DNA of 64,000 nucleotides from Dolomedes plantarius (lineage: Eukaryota > Arthropoda > Arachnida > Araneae > Dolomedidae): positions 211,226,592 through 211,290,591 of the forward strand of contig OU015495.1 of the NCBI GenBank assembly GCA_907164885.2, given 5' to 3'. Positions 51,580 to 62,055 of the stretch are shown here, in pieces; position 1 is the stretch's first letter; every line of letters starts with the position of its first letter. The position numbers and the translations under genes were made by a program. The notes beneath the pieces are model-generated. The model had not been told where the DNA came from, searched no databases, and saw only the letters and a program-made list of their open reading frames with translations.

Positions 51580-51775
51580 TTATAGAGTATTAACACTTTT
51601 GCCCTGACTTGGGTGTATATAATTTGAAGTGGCACTATAATGAATTAGATTCAAACACAGTTCTAATTTAATTAAAATATTTATTTCACAGTAATACATA
51701 ATACTTTGCTTTTCAACATAAGCATACGTACTACTAGTGCGAGGTATATAAACATTCAATGCTTGTAAGGGTTCC
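51580..51775 (-). repeat. Decayed LTR of the gag-only family
   Basis: Matches 4349-4560 beginning 'tatagag' and including 'gacttgggtgtatataattt', 'gaagtggcact' and 'cgtactactagtgcgag', then loses similarity. The hAT MITE inserted exactly in the 'ttatagag' that marks the LTR edge. Confidence 0.75.
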
Positions 51776-52168
51776 CTAAGAACCTGCCTGACTAAATTTG
51801 AAATAAATTGTTTTTGAATGTAATATTTATAAAGCTCATTAAGAGAGATTGTGGTACGTTTCAAAAAGAATTATCTGGTAAGGATTAGGTCCAGTTTCGA
51901 TTCCCGAGTGAATCAAGTTGTTTAGTTGAAAGAGAGATTAGTATGGGTGACCATGTAGCAGCGTGATCGCCTCAGACTTTATGAAGAAAAGTCATAAGAA
52001 ATGAGCTCCTGATGTACGGACATTTCTAATAGAATCTGCCGGGAAAATGTTACAATTTTTTGGCATTGGTTGTTCGACTTTTACGGCAAGTGTTTCTACA
52101 TATATTTTTGCATGTCTGTCTCTCTCTATCTCTCTATGTATCTATCCATATATATGTCTCTCTGTCCA
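51776..52168. other. Possible SINE remnant, unresolved
   Basis: At 51895-51990 'gtttcgattcccgag' resembles a B box and 'tagtatgggtgacc' a Pol III-type segment. No A box or second copy was found. (TC)n follows at 52120-52165. Confidence 0.25.
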
Positions 52169-52188
52169 TTTATATATATATATATATA
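52169..52188. repeat. (TA)n, left border of the TE train
   Basis: Pure TA before the solo LTR. Confidence 0.9.
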
Positions 52189-52711
52189 TGACACGTTGGC
52201 TACTTACACCTTTCCCAGTACGTCGTCTTAAATCCAAACTTACTCTTTCTTAATCTGTCTCTACATAATAATTAAAGTTATAGCAGTCAATGAGTTAAAA
52301 GACCGGTGGCAAAGAACTACAATTAATACATCTAACATCGTTTATTTCCAAAATCTTAAGCTACCGGATTCAATCTGTAAATTTTATCAAGAACCCATCA
52401 AGCTCCCCGCGCAAAGCGTGACTGTCTCAATCAAGGATTTCCCGCCGTCTGATTAAAACGCTATTGTTTTTTACCATCTAAAGCCATCGCGCATGCCCAC
52501 AAGAGCTTCGTTACGTAGGCACCGAAGATGAACCATGGGCGTGACCACGGATGTCAATCAAATCCAACGAAAAACCCGGGGATTCCCCTGTTTCTCCCGA
52601 TGCATTTCGAACCAAGATATGAGAATAGTGGCGAATTACGCCACGACAATAAATTAATTATTAAGCCCCCCTTTAAATTTAGAGTAATCATTCTTTCCCC
52701 ACTAAATCCTT

Positions 52712-52715
<4 letters not shown>
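52189..52715 (-). mobile_element. Solo LTR, family B, second copy
   Basis: On the minus strand starts TGTCAAGGATTTAGTGGGG and ends CCAACGTGTCA, matching both ends of 31118-31635. TA tracts lie on both sides. The middle differs more than the ends, so the two copies are not recent sisters. Confidence 0.75.

Positions 52716-52763
<48 letters not shown>
52716..52763. repeat. (TA)n between LTR and Tc1
   Basis: 48 bp of TA. Confidence 0.95.
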
Positions 52764-52766
<3 letters not shown>

Positions 52767-54417
52767 TGGCTCCCAAAAGTGTTCGTACACTTACAATTTT
52801 CAATGAAATAGGGATCTATCCATTGATTAAAATGAATATTTAAGAATGGGTATTTAATAATAAGATCTATAATCTATTCTTAACAAAACTACATGAAATA
52901 TTTTGAAAACATAATAAAACTTTATTTTTAAGAAACCAATAATCCAAAAGTAATAAAAACTTTATCTCACAATAGTCCTCGTACAATTGTAAAAAATCTC
53001 TACATATTAGTAAATATTCTAATTTTTCGTTAAATTAATATTTAGTAGGATATCCTTTAGCATCCACAACAGCTTTTAAACGTCTGGGAATAGATTGCTT
53101 TAGCTCTTTTGTAATTTTTGCATCAATGTTCAGCCATTCTTCCATCATAATTGTTTTTAGTTCGCTTTTCATGTGAATAACGTGTTTTCGTATTCGAACC
53201 TCCAGTTCTCTCCAAATATGTTCTATTGGGTTTAAATCTGGGGATTGAGGTGGTGTTTTCAAAACTTGTGGGCAATTATAGAGACACCAGATGCGAACGT
53301 TGAGAGCCGTGTGCTTAGGATCGTTATCTTGATAAAAAAACAAAGTTGTTTCCAATACACAAATTTTGAGCTGATAATTTTAAATTGTCTCTTAAAATAT
53401 TTATAAAAACAGCATGATTAATTATGCCATCAATAAATACCAAATTTCCTAGTCCTGATGCTGACATGCACCCCCACACAAGGATACCTCCACCGGCATG
53501 CTTAACTGTTCCTACTAAGTTCTTGGGATTAAGTTCCTTATTTTTTTTTCTCCATACAATTATACGCCCATCAGCACCAAAAATGTTCATCGGCAAATAA
53601 GACATTATTCCAATAGGTTTGGGGCTTATTTATCATTGATAGTGCGAAGAGAAGCCTAAACTTTCTGTTTTTCTCACTCACAAAAAAATTTCTATGGGCA
53701 GAACGCCCATGTAATCCAGCTGTTCTGAGAACTCGTCAAAAAATTTCAGGTGAAATTGAAATAGAAAATGTTTCATTGAATTCTGCAGAAACTTTTACAG
53801 CACTCAAAAGTGAATTTTTCACAAATTTCCTAATTATAAATCTCTGATCACTTTTTGTTAACTTTGCCGGACGGCCTTTTCTTACCTTGTTTTCGATCCA
53901 ATTTTCTTCTTTAAAGCGTTTTTTCACATACTGCACAGTAGAATGGGATAAATTAAGTAATTTAGCAATATTCCCAACTGATTTACCGCTACTATGATGA
54001 AAAATAATCAATTTTCAAATGCTGTTTGTTGTTTCTTTACGACTACGAGCCATTTTTAAATAAAAAATAGAATATTACGGAGTAGGCAAGCAAAAATTAA
54101 AGCCAAACGATATTTTAAATGCCACCACAATTCAAAAATAAAAATAAAGCTCCAGACGATAATTTTAATTATGAATTTATCCGAAAATATTTCAGTGTAC
54201 GATGACTTTTGTGAGATAAAGTTTTTGTTACTTTTGGATTATTGGTTTCTCAAAAATAAAGTTTTACAATGTTTTCAAAATATTTCATGTAGTTTTGTTA
54301 AGAATAGATTATAGATCTTATTATTAAATACCCATTCTGAAATATTCATTTTAATTAATGCATAGACCTCTATTTCATTGAAATTCGTAAGTGTACGAAC
54401 ACTTTTGGGAGCCACTG
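52764..54417 (-). mobile_element. Tc1-type transposon with 222-bp TIRs, full length
   Basis: Ends CAGTGGCTCCCAAAAGTGTT on both sides. TIRs run 52764-52986 and 54196-54417 with scattered mismatches. TA duplications are at 52762-52763 and 54418-54419. The transposase is on the minus strand between them. Length (1654 bp) fits an undeleted Tc1-family element. Confidence 0.9.
53035..54053 (-). pseudogene. Tc1-family DD34E transposase, inactivated
   Basis: The start ATG at 54053 begins 'MARSRKETTNSI' and is followed by a stop at codon 13. The helix-turn-helix region continues with 'GKSVGNIAKLLNLSHSTVQY' and 'RKGRPAKLTKSDQRFIIRKF'. After further breaks come 'NVLFADE' (first Asp), 'GGGILVWGCMSASGLGNLVF', 'FYQDNDPKHTALNVRIW' (second Asp) and 'PPQSPDLNPIEHIWRELE' (Glu). 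34 residues separate the second Asp and the Glu. The C-terminus is intact ('IPRRLKAVVDAKGYPTKY'). Damage is limited to a few stops and frameshifts. Confidence 0.85.
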
Positions 54418-54423
54418 TATATA

Positions 54424-54572
54424 CAGGGTTAGATTTGAGGCGGAACGCGCCGAGACGGCGTTCCGGTACCTCTCTTTAGGTACCTCTCTTTATCAATAAT
54501 TTGGAATACCCCCCCACACACACCCCGGAAGGTTACCGTTCCGGCACCTCTATTTCTAGAAATCTAGCACTG
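54424..54572. mobile_element. 149-bp mini-MITE
   Basis: Ends CAGGGTTAGATTT and the complement of AAATCTAGCACTG (two mismatches), lying in TA repeats. Flanking 8-mers tgtatata and tatatata agree at seven positions, compatible with a hAT insertion but uninformative in a TA tract. Confidence 0.6.
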
Positions 54573-54584
54573 TATATATATATA

Positions 54585-56018
54585 CAGTGGACGCTCGTTA
54601 ATTCGAACTCAAAGGTTCTCAGAAAAAAGTTCGAATTATCCGAAGTTAAGAGAAAATATATAACTTTAAATGTGTATCACTGAAGAAGAAACTCTCCTAG
54701 TATGTATAACCCCAGAAAATATATTATACTATGTTATCTAAAGTTAAATATATTAAAAAGCAATACAGACTTACTTTAATCATAAAATGAAGCAGAGGAT
54801 ATGCAGTATAAAGAAAACTTTTATAAAACATATGAATTACACTTTGGGGAAAAACTGTAAAATGGATGTTTGGTTCTGTTTATGATGCCTCCATTGTTCA
54901 GACAGCTTCTCGATTTAAAGTAAACATTTCAATTCATTTTCAGAGGAAGGTTCCCTCTGAATAAATGCTTTCAGAGTTTTAATAGAGTCCATTATGGCTT
55001 TGTTCATTATTGTCGCATTAAAAATATCTTTCGGCAGGTAAGTCGAGAAAAGCCCTGGCAGTTTCCTACCGAAATTAGTGCATACGTCTTATATTACATC
55101 AGATCTTTAGCCACATACAGTTTGATAAGAAATATTGTGCCTTGACTTAAATCGAGAAAGCGATCCATCACTGCATTTAAAATCTTCAATACCCATTCGA
55201 ATTGCCAATTCATCAGCCTTCGTCAGCACTAGGGGTTCATTTATCGGAAAATTTCGAGATCTAACATCCTGGCACCATAGCAGTAGAGCTTTTTCTAGAA
55301 CTTCTTGGGACGCATTTCCCATGCGTTTCCTTCCTCTAGCAAATTTTGATTTTTCCCATGAATCTAAAATTGACTCTTTGTTTTTCAAATTAGTTTACAA
55401 GGCATTTTTTTAAATTCTATAGACAGCTGCTAACTTTGTTTTACATTCGGCATTCTCTACTTTCTTTAAAATTTCTACCTTTGTCTCCAAAGTTAGGGTT
55501 TTGGACTTTCCACGTGTCGACATCCTGAATTTTTACACGTTCACACCACACAATGAGGAAGAAAAACTAGACCACATTAACTTGTCTGCACTGCAGTTAT
55601 AACTGACGCAGCTCCCTAGACTCTGTAGTAAAGACTAGTTTTTCTGAGATTCTAAGAAAATCGATCCAAATAAAGTAAAATTGCTTTTTCCGTTTAGCAC
55701 TAATAAGAAGGACAATAGCTACTAACATTTAGCGGACATGCAATAGTCTAGGAATGCAGGCATGTGCCTCTTTACAAAGAAAAGAAATTTTGACACACAA
55801 AATAATAAATACAGTGTGTATTTTCTCCATTAAACGAGGAAAAAGAATTTTTTTTTGTCAAATTTTTAGTTCGAATTAACCGAAGTGATAAAAATTTAGT
55901 TCGAATTAATGAGATATTTTTAACATTAACTCCAATACAAGTCTTTTGGGGCCTTTGGATTAGTTCGAATTAACCGAAAGTTCGAATTAACCGAGTTCGA
56001 ATTAACGAGCGTCCACTG
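54585..56018 (-). mobile_element. Tigger/pogo-type transposon, internally deleted
   Basis: TIRs CAGTGGACGCTCGTTAATTC and the complement ending at 56018, bounded by TA at 54583-54584 and 56019-56020. Subterminal TTCGAATTAACCGAA repeats occur several times near both ends. The N-terminal transposase segment is on the minus strand; the DDE domain is absent. Confidence 0.85.
55107..55523 (-). pseudogene. Tigger transposase N-terminus
   Basis: The ATG at 55523 begins 'MSTRGKSKTLTLETKVEIL', the CENP-B N-type helix-turn-helix. After two in-frame stops (around 55415 and 55400) comes 'LKNKESILDSWEK', then 'KALLLWCQDVRSRNFPINEP' and 'IEDFKCSDGSLSRFKSRHNI', the second DNA-binding (Tc5/CENP-B) domain. 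Translation ends 'YQTVCG', just before the DDE domain would begin. The following 150 bp holds fragments that may belong to the family's C-terminus. Confidence 0.8.
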
Positions 56019-56164
56019 TATATATATATATATATATATATAATGTATATGTATATATATATGTATATGTATATGTATATATGTATATGTATATGTATAT
56101 ATATATGTATATGTATATGTATATATATATATATGTATATAGATGGACAGACGTACATATATAT
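56019..56164. repeat. (TA)n/(TATG)n microsatellite
   Basis: Right border of the TE train. Confidence 0.95.
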
Positions 56165-56249
56165 GTTCACTGATTTAGTAATTATCAAAGAAAAAGTACG
56201 CTGTTTTGATCTAGAGTAGGAGTAACTTTGACTTAATATTTATCTGGAG

Positions 56250-56459
56250 CCGCCCCTATGGTATAGTGGTTAGCGTGGTAATCTTCTATGTAGTGGGCTT
56301 GGGTTCAAATCTCGAATAAGGCCTGGTCGTTACTGTGTTGTCCCCCCATAAGGAGCAATGCTGGGTCTCCTAAACGGTTCTTTCATAATAAAGTAGCTAG
56401 TTAGACTTCGTAAAAGGCCAATGTCTCATGACAAGCGTCTCTCCGCACTAGACAAAAAT
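56250..56459 (+). mobile_element. tRNA-derived SINE, family S2
   Basis: The head has an A box in TGGTATAGTGGTTAGCGTGG and a B box in GGGTTCAAATCTCG at normal tRNA spacing. The acceptor arms pair only partly, so this is a SINE head and not a tRNA gene. The ancestor could be tRNA-Asp, Glu or Arg-like. An unrelated body of about 140 bp follows. It abuts SINE S1. Confidence 0.65.
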
Positions 56460-56463
56460 ATAT

Positions 56464-56795
56464 GTTTTTGTTGTTTCTAATCCGCCCTGGCCTGAATTTT
56501 TTTCCAGACCAGCTTCATATAAGCTAGCGGACTGAGGGGTGCGGCTCTGGTTTATAATGACACCACAAGGGGTAGGAGTCCCATTTAGCCAGGTGCCACC
56601 TCGATTTTGACCGAGCATCCTCCAGGGGCGGCATCTGAGGGCCCTCTCCAACCTCATAGAGGGACTTTCCGGTCTACGGATTTAATGTGCCTATATCTGG
56701 CCTAGACACGGAGGTATTTAACGGCGCTTGTCGGGATTCGATCCGAGTACCACCAGCACCGAAAACCGGTGCCCTACCGCTCGGCTACCTCGAAC
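56464..56795 (-). mobile_element. tRNA-derived SINE, family S1, minus copy
   Basis: On the minus strand, TTCGAGGTAGCCGAGCGGTA (A box) and CGGATCGAATCCCGACAAGC (B box) are followed by the body shared with 47462-47822 ('gtctaggccaga', 'gaccggaaagtcc') and an AAC-type tail at 56464-56480. This copy has the best-preserved tRNA head and a hairpin 'gcaccggttttcggtgc' like a long variable arm, pointing to a tRNA-Leu/Ser origin. Confidence 0.8.
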
Positions 56796-57768
56796 CCCCC
56801 CCCCCCCCCCCTAAAAAATATTAATTGGAACGATAACGAAGTTTCTGCACAGTGAAAGAGTGAATAGGCGAGGAAATGAATGAAATTGAACTAGATCATT
56901 ATAACTCATTTCAGAGGTTATCAGATTCATGGTAATTTGGACAATCCATTAATCGTACTCATATAATGAATGATGAACATATCTGGTAGACGTTAAACAA
57001 AATAATTCGGTTAGTTATTTCAAGCTATTCAAATAAAAGAAAGAACATATAATTCTGTTAAAATAATTCGTTTTTGTTCTTGCACTGTAAAGTGAAATTA
57101 ATTACGGAAAAACAGTGAAATTCGATACTGAATTTTTTTTTTTAAATCCAGTGCATAATTAATCGGTGAAGTTTAAGGGATGAGATGTGCACTCTCATTT
57201 GTTTAGATGCTTTGGACAGTTGTGATTGTGAGCTTACACCTCAAAGTGTAAAAGACTTGAAAAGAAAAAGAAAATGAGCCTTTTTTAAAATGATCCTTCA
57301 CTTTGAGGGAAATTTACTGCAGTGGTATTAAACAGATGATTTAGTAGATTTTTACTCGTTAAGCCATTTAATTTAATTTAGATATACGTATTTCCATTGT
57401 GAATTTATCCTATTTAGTTTTAGTCATTTTACGGCATCAGTTTAAAGGTAGATCGCCAGAAAACTGTTCGTTTCAAGTTGCCGAATGTGAAGTAAGCGTC
57501 TAGATTCAAATCAATTTTTAGTTCATCAGATCAGTTTAATGACGGTATACAGCAATCAATTTATAAGGTGTTGTTTAAAGTTTATTTGAGACCTGACATG
57601 ATGGTGTTTAAACTGGGTAAATGAATGTCACACCTTGTGTAGTCATGATTGCTATTCTAAACGAAGCACATAAAATACTTTGGGATTCAGTCGCTGTGAA
57701 TTAAACTACCTCTATCAGGACTGCCTCTATTAGTGTGTGTGTGTGTGTGTACATTTAAGCCGATACCT
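56796..57768. other. Interval without recognised feature
   Basis: A C-run at about 56797-56812 and (GT)n at 57735-57750; nothing coding. Confidence 0.45.
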
Positions 57769-58269
57769 CTCTGAACATTTGCGAAAAATAATCGCCCCAG
57801 TAATAGAAGGAAATTCATATTTTGCACATACCGAAAATTTAATTGTGGCTATGGTTATGGACATCATGTGAGAGAACTGGGATTACGCCGAGTTCTCAAA
57901 GCTCGGATAAACTGCAAGGCGAAAACAATTAGAGACTTTAGAGTGCCAACACTTGACTTCAACGCGATCGGTTACGGCGACATGATTAAGTGGAATGCTT
58001 GTAATGTCACTCCGCCACCTTTGCTGAGGAATGTACGGGACGAAGAAATGTTCAAAACTGGAAGACCATTGATTTCAGACTTCAATAGATTTCCATGTAA
58101 CACCGAAGCTGTGGAGCGTTGCGTCAAAATTGTCACCGAGGTTAGCTAAAGTGTGTGCGGTACTGAAGCTAGAGATGGCTACATAAGAAGCACCCTGTTG
58201 TCAAGGTCAGGTATGCCGGAATTTTCTTCAAATGCTGCCTTCAAAGTGTCTGAGTTCAACAATCAATAA
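57769..58269 (+). pseudogene. Unassigned repeat-type coding sequence
   Basis: Frames give 'LRKIIAPVIEGNSYFAHTEN', then after a shift 'GYGYGHHVRELGLRRVLKAR', 'MIKWNACNVTPPPLLRNVRD' and 'FNRFPCNTEAVERCVKIVTE', then a TAA (58147-58149), and beyond it in the same frame 'CGTEARDGYIRSTLLSRSGM'. Continuation across the stop shows a decayed gene rather than a real C-terminus. Blocks like 'RELGLRRVLKAR' and 'FPCxTxAVERCVKxVTE' look like a family I associate with uncharacterised, multi-copy arthropod and cnidarian proteins. No function can be named. No TIRs or LTRs were seen around it. Confidence 0.55.
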
Positions 58270-58687
58270 TGTGGCAAAATAGGTGCGACGAAAGTAAAAA
58301 GTGCAGTAAAAACAGCATTTGCAGAAATCTTATGAAAATACGTTTTTTTAAAAAAAAAATCGTACTTTTGAATGCTTTGTTTGTGCAATAAATTTTTTAA
58401 ACATTCATATAAAAATGTTTCCCCCTCTTTTGACACCCTTTTACTATACATTGCGAACTATTGCATTTGAATTGCATTATATCAGAGCTTTACAAAAAAC
58501 TGCTGAAAAAAAAGTGATTTTCTTATTTTTTGAATTATTCAAAGTAAATGCGCGATCAGAAGATATTTTTTTTTCACAAAAATTTTTTTACGGTTTTTCT
58601 TATCTATAAGAGTAACAACTTTTTTTAACTAGCCGTTTCCGAAAATAAAAAAAAAGTTTTTTCGGTCCACCCTAATATATACACACA
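58270..58687. other. AT-rich interval, nothing recognised
   Basis: Poly-A/T runs only. Confidence 0.45.
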
Positions 58688-58832
58688 CTGAACGGCCACT
58701 TTATTATGACCACCTGACAGTTTTATGCAAATGAGCTATTGCGTCACGTTGTTGCCACTAGAGGGCGAGATAGCTGTAAAAATGAAATGCAGGACAAGTG
58801 AACCATCAGTTGCACTGTGTTGCTTGCGAAGA

Positions 58833-59905
58833 TATGGGCAAAAAATGGGATTTAATTGAGTTTGAACGCTGGATGATTGTAGGCGCTCGTATACTGCACC
58901 AGTATCAGCAACCAATATCGACCAGTAGTTTGCTGATACTCGACCAGTATCAGCAAAACGGCTGCACTTGTGAAATGTTCGAGAGCAGCAGTTATTAATG
59001 TTTACAGAGAGTGGATTTCTAAGCAGAAAAACGGGTCTCAACGTCAGGCTTGGGGTCGTCACAGGCTACTGTATGCTAGATCTGAAAGGAGACTTGCCAG
59101 AGTTGTACAGTCCAACAGAAGAGCAACAGTCCGTCAAATAGCGGGAAATCTTAATCAAGGAGCAACTGCGAACGTCTCTGAACGAACTGTTCGCCGCACA
59201 TTACATCGTATAGACCATGGAAGCCGAAGACCTGCCTCTACTGTCTGCCTTGAACAATAGCAGACGTCTCCAGTTCGTAAAAGAGCACAAGGATTGAACA
59301 GTAGATGACTCGAAAAGGGTCATGTGGTCCGATGAATTGCGTTTTCAACTACACCATGCACATGGCAGGGCGCGAATATGGAGCAGCACGAAAGCATGGA
59401 CCCCTACTGTATTGCCCCAACACTCGAAGCTGGTGAAGGCAAAATTATGGTTTGGGCGATGTTTTCTCGGCATTGTATGGGTCCTTTGAGTCCTGTGAAA
59501 CAACGTCTGATTGCCCAAGGGTATTTAAGTGTTATCACAGATCAAGTACATCCTGTTATGTTAATGTTGCACTCTGCCGGGGATGGATACTTCCACCAGG
59601 ACAATGTTCCTTCTCATAAAGCTGGCATTGTCCTCAGATGGTTCGAAGAGCCTGAAGGAGAATTTACCTTGCTACGTTGGTCTGCACAATCACCAGATTT
59701 CAATGCAGTTGAGAATTTCTGGGATGAGATTGAACGGGGAATCAGGCAGCTGGATACAGTGCCACCAAATATTAAGGAATTGGAAAGTGCAGTTCATCGG
59801 ATATGGTCTCAGATTCCTCATACCACCTACCAACATCTCATAGAATCCATGCCAAGAAGAATTCATGCAGTATTAAGGTCAAAAGGTGGTGCAACATTGT
59901 ATTGA
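58833..59905 (+). pseudogene. Tc1-like (DD36E) transposase, inactivated
   Basis: It opens with 'MGKKWDLIEFERWMIVGAR' from the ATG at 58833. Next comes an anomalous segment with the hairpin at 58929-58957, then 'NVYREWISKQ' and 'VRQIAGNLNQGATANVSERT' (second HTH half). After a break come 'MWSDELRF' (first Asp), 'MVWAMFSRHCMGPLSPVKQR', 'GDGYFHQDNVPSHKAGIV' (second Asp) and 'SAQSPDFNAVENFWDEIERG' (Glu). Codon by codon, 36 residues separate the second Asp and the Glu. The 3' 175 codons are open. Disruptions are the inserted snap-back segment, a stop near 59260 and a frameshift near 59378. DD36E spacing is reported for the Incomer group. Confidence 0.8.
58929..58957. repeat. Snap-back hairpin within the DD36E transposase
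   Basis: TTTGCTGATACT, loop cgacc, complement. A further 'accagtatcagcaa' lies 40 bp upstream, so the segment looks copied locally and inverted. Confidence 0.9.
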
Positions 59906-59937
59906 GTGGGTGGTCATAATAATTTGGCCACTCAGTA

Positions 59938-59938
59938 A

Positions 59939-60015
<77 letters not shown>
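59938..60015. repeat. (TA)n microsatellite
   Basis: Immediately abuts the Tc1 element. Confidence 0.96.
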
Positions 60016-60019
<4 letters not shown>

Positions 60020-61436
60020 CTTTAAAAAAGTGTTTAGTTTTGCAATTATAAAAAAAGTAGATTCGATATAAAAAAGAGGGCTTTTTGTCTCAAACTTTAA
60101 AATAAATGAGATTAGAGAATTCTACGGTTTTGAAACACGTCTGGTTTTTAGGAATAGCTCTTTTTCGGGGGATTTATAACATTGCACATATGACGTTATA
60201 CTCTTAAAAGAAAAAGACATCTGGTTTCAGAGTTATTTTAGATTCATCGTTATGTCCTGTAATGGATTGATATTTTGGAATACTTTTTCAAATTTTACTA
60301 TATTATCATTACTAACACTCATCTTTTCTCTTTTGGGAATACGTCTCTGCTGTAGGAAGTAAATTATAAAATGATTTAATTTTCTGTAGATTTTCATTTA
60401 TCTCCAGTAGAGATATTTTGTTTTATTATAAATTAATTTCCTTCGTCTTATTATTTAAATGAATGGGCATTTCCAATGGCTATATAAATGAAAATAATTT
60501 ACGTTAGGAAAGAAAGCCTTTTCTTCTAAATATCAGTATTATAGAAAAATTTAAATGTCATTAGAAATAGTAAAATGGACATTAACGTTGCTACTTTGCT
60601 GTTAATAATTGGGAAAGGAGTGGAAGAACCTGTATTATATCTGCTATTAATCTGAGACTACAAAAAAACTACGTAGATATTAAAATGTAACTGTTAGTTA
60701 CAAAAAAACATATTAAAAAGAGCCAATCAAGCAGAAATTTGCTATATCATATTTCTGTTTAAAATAAAAACCCGTCTAGAATGATACCGAAAGCATTGTA
60801 TAGAGGATACAAGGTATAATTAGTCAATGCTACAATAATAATGAAGGGGTACATCTAAACACACCGCATATGCCAATGTAGAATATGCGTGAATGACAAC
60901 CCATAAGCACGAAGTTAAAAGTTTTAATATTTATGGACATGGCGAATTTGTTTAATTAATATTACTCGCTCCACTGTCTGAAATTCTAACGACTCTCATT
61001 GAAACACAGAATGGAACTGTTATTAAGAGTTCGATTGGCAAGAGCGTGTTGCTACAGTTCGCGAATATATTAATGAGTTCACTCTTCATGAATAAACTTC
61101 ACTCTATACGCAATTACATAATCAAACACAGACACTCGTATTTATATCATCAGTGTTAACTGTAACTATTTTAACTGAAGCTGACTACATATGTATATGT
61201 GTGTTTGGTTCAAGAGGCGGTGTAATCGATCCTTTATTATGCTGCTTGCTCGCTAACGTTGTGATATTATATTACGAGATTGCATATTTCTTTCTAATGA
61301 ACCCAAACTGTGTCATAATGCAGCCGGTTACAACATTTTGTATTATTCCCCGAATTTGGTTATGAAATTTATGATTTTAATAGATACTTAAATATTTTAC
61401 AAATGTATAGTTATCATACAGTAATGGAAAAATTAA
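60016..61436. other. Interval without recognised feature
   Basis: No coding similarity or repeats noted. Confidence 0.45.
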
Positions 61437-61790
61437 AACCTTCAAATTGGGTTTTGATGGGAACGTTGCTGAATATTGGCAGAAATTCAATCAAATGTTC
61501 AACAATTTTACGCCAGCATCTGAAAATAATAAAATGACGTGGAAGGACAAGTTGCTGCACTTTTAATCCCCACTGGTGACGAAGTTTTTGATAAGTACTC
61601 TCGATTTGACGAATGCTGCCAGCAAAAGTGCTCAAAAAATGTTACTAAATTTGAGGATTATTTCCTTGTTTAAATCAAACAGATTTGGTGATGGGCTTAT
61701 AAATTTTACAAGGTCAGAATAGTATGCTGAAACTTTTGATGATTTCTAAATATCGTTTAGAAAATTGCTTAGTTCTTGTGGGTTTGTGTG
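61437..61790 (+). pseudogene. gag: Ty3/gypsy Gag relic
   Basis: With frame changes, the plus strand gives 'NVAEYWQKFNQMFNNFTPAS', 'VAALLIPTGDEVFDKYSRFD', 'CCQQKCSKNVTKFEDYF' and then 'ETFDDF' with a 'SCGFV'-like end. This is the order of the Gag core in a common arthropod gypsy lineage. It is unrelated in sequence to the gag at 2414-4213. No LTR was found around it. Confidence 0.6.
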
Positions 61791-61911
61791 TGCGCACATA
61801 CACTGCTGTTCATTGAAATTGAAACTTAATGAGATAGCAACACCAAAACACAATTGTCGGATAGAAGGATCCACCTGAAATTTGGCAGACAAGTAGTATA
61901 TCACGACAAAT

Positions 61912-62055
<144 letters not shown>

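Larger units (their letters stand above)
58688..59935 (+). mobile_element. Tc1-type transposon, DD36E spacing, full length
   Basis: Ends CTGAACGGCCACTTTATTAT and the near-complement with CTGAGTGGCC at 59935. TA follows at 59936-59937; the left flank is CA. A broken transposase fills 58833-59905. Short TIRs (about 30 bp) contrast with the long TIRs of the DD34E element at 52764. Confidence 0.85.

Noticed and set aside
56250..56325. Functional tRNA gene
   Set aside because: A and B boxes are present, but acceptor and anticodon arms do not pair properly and a SINE body follows.
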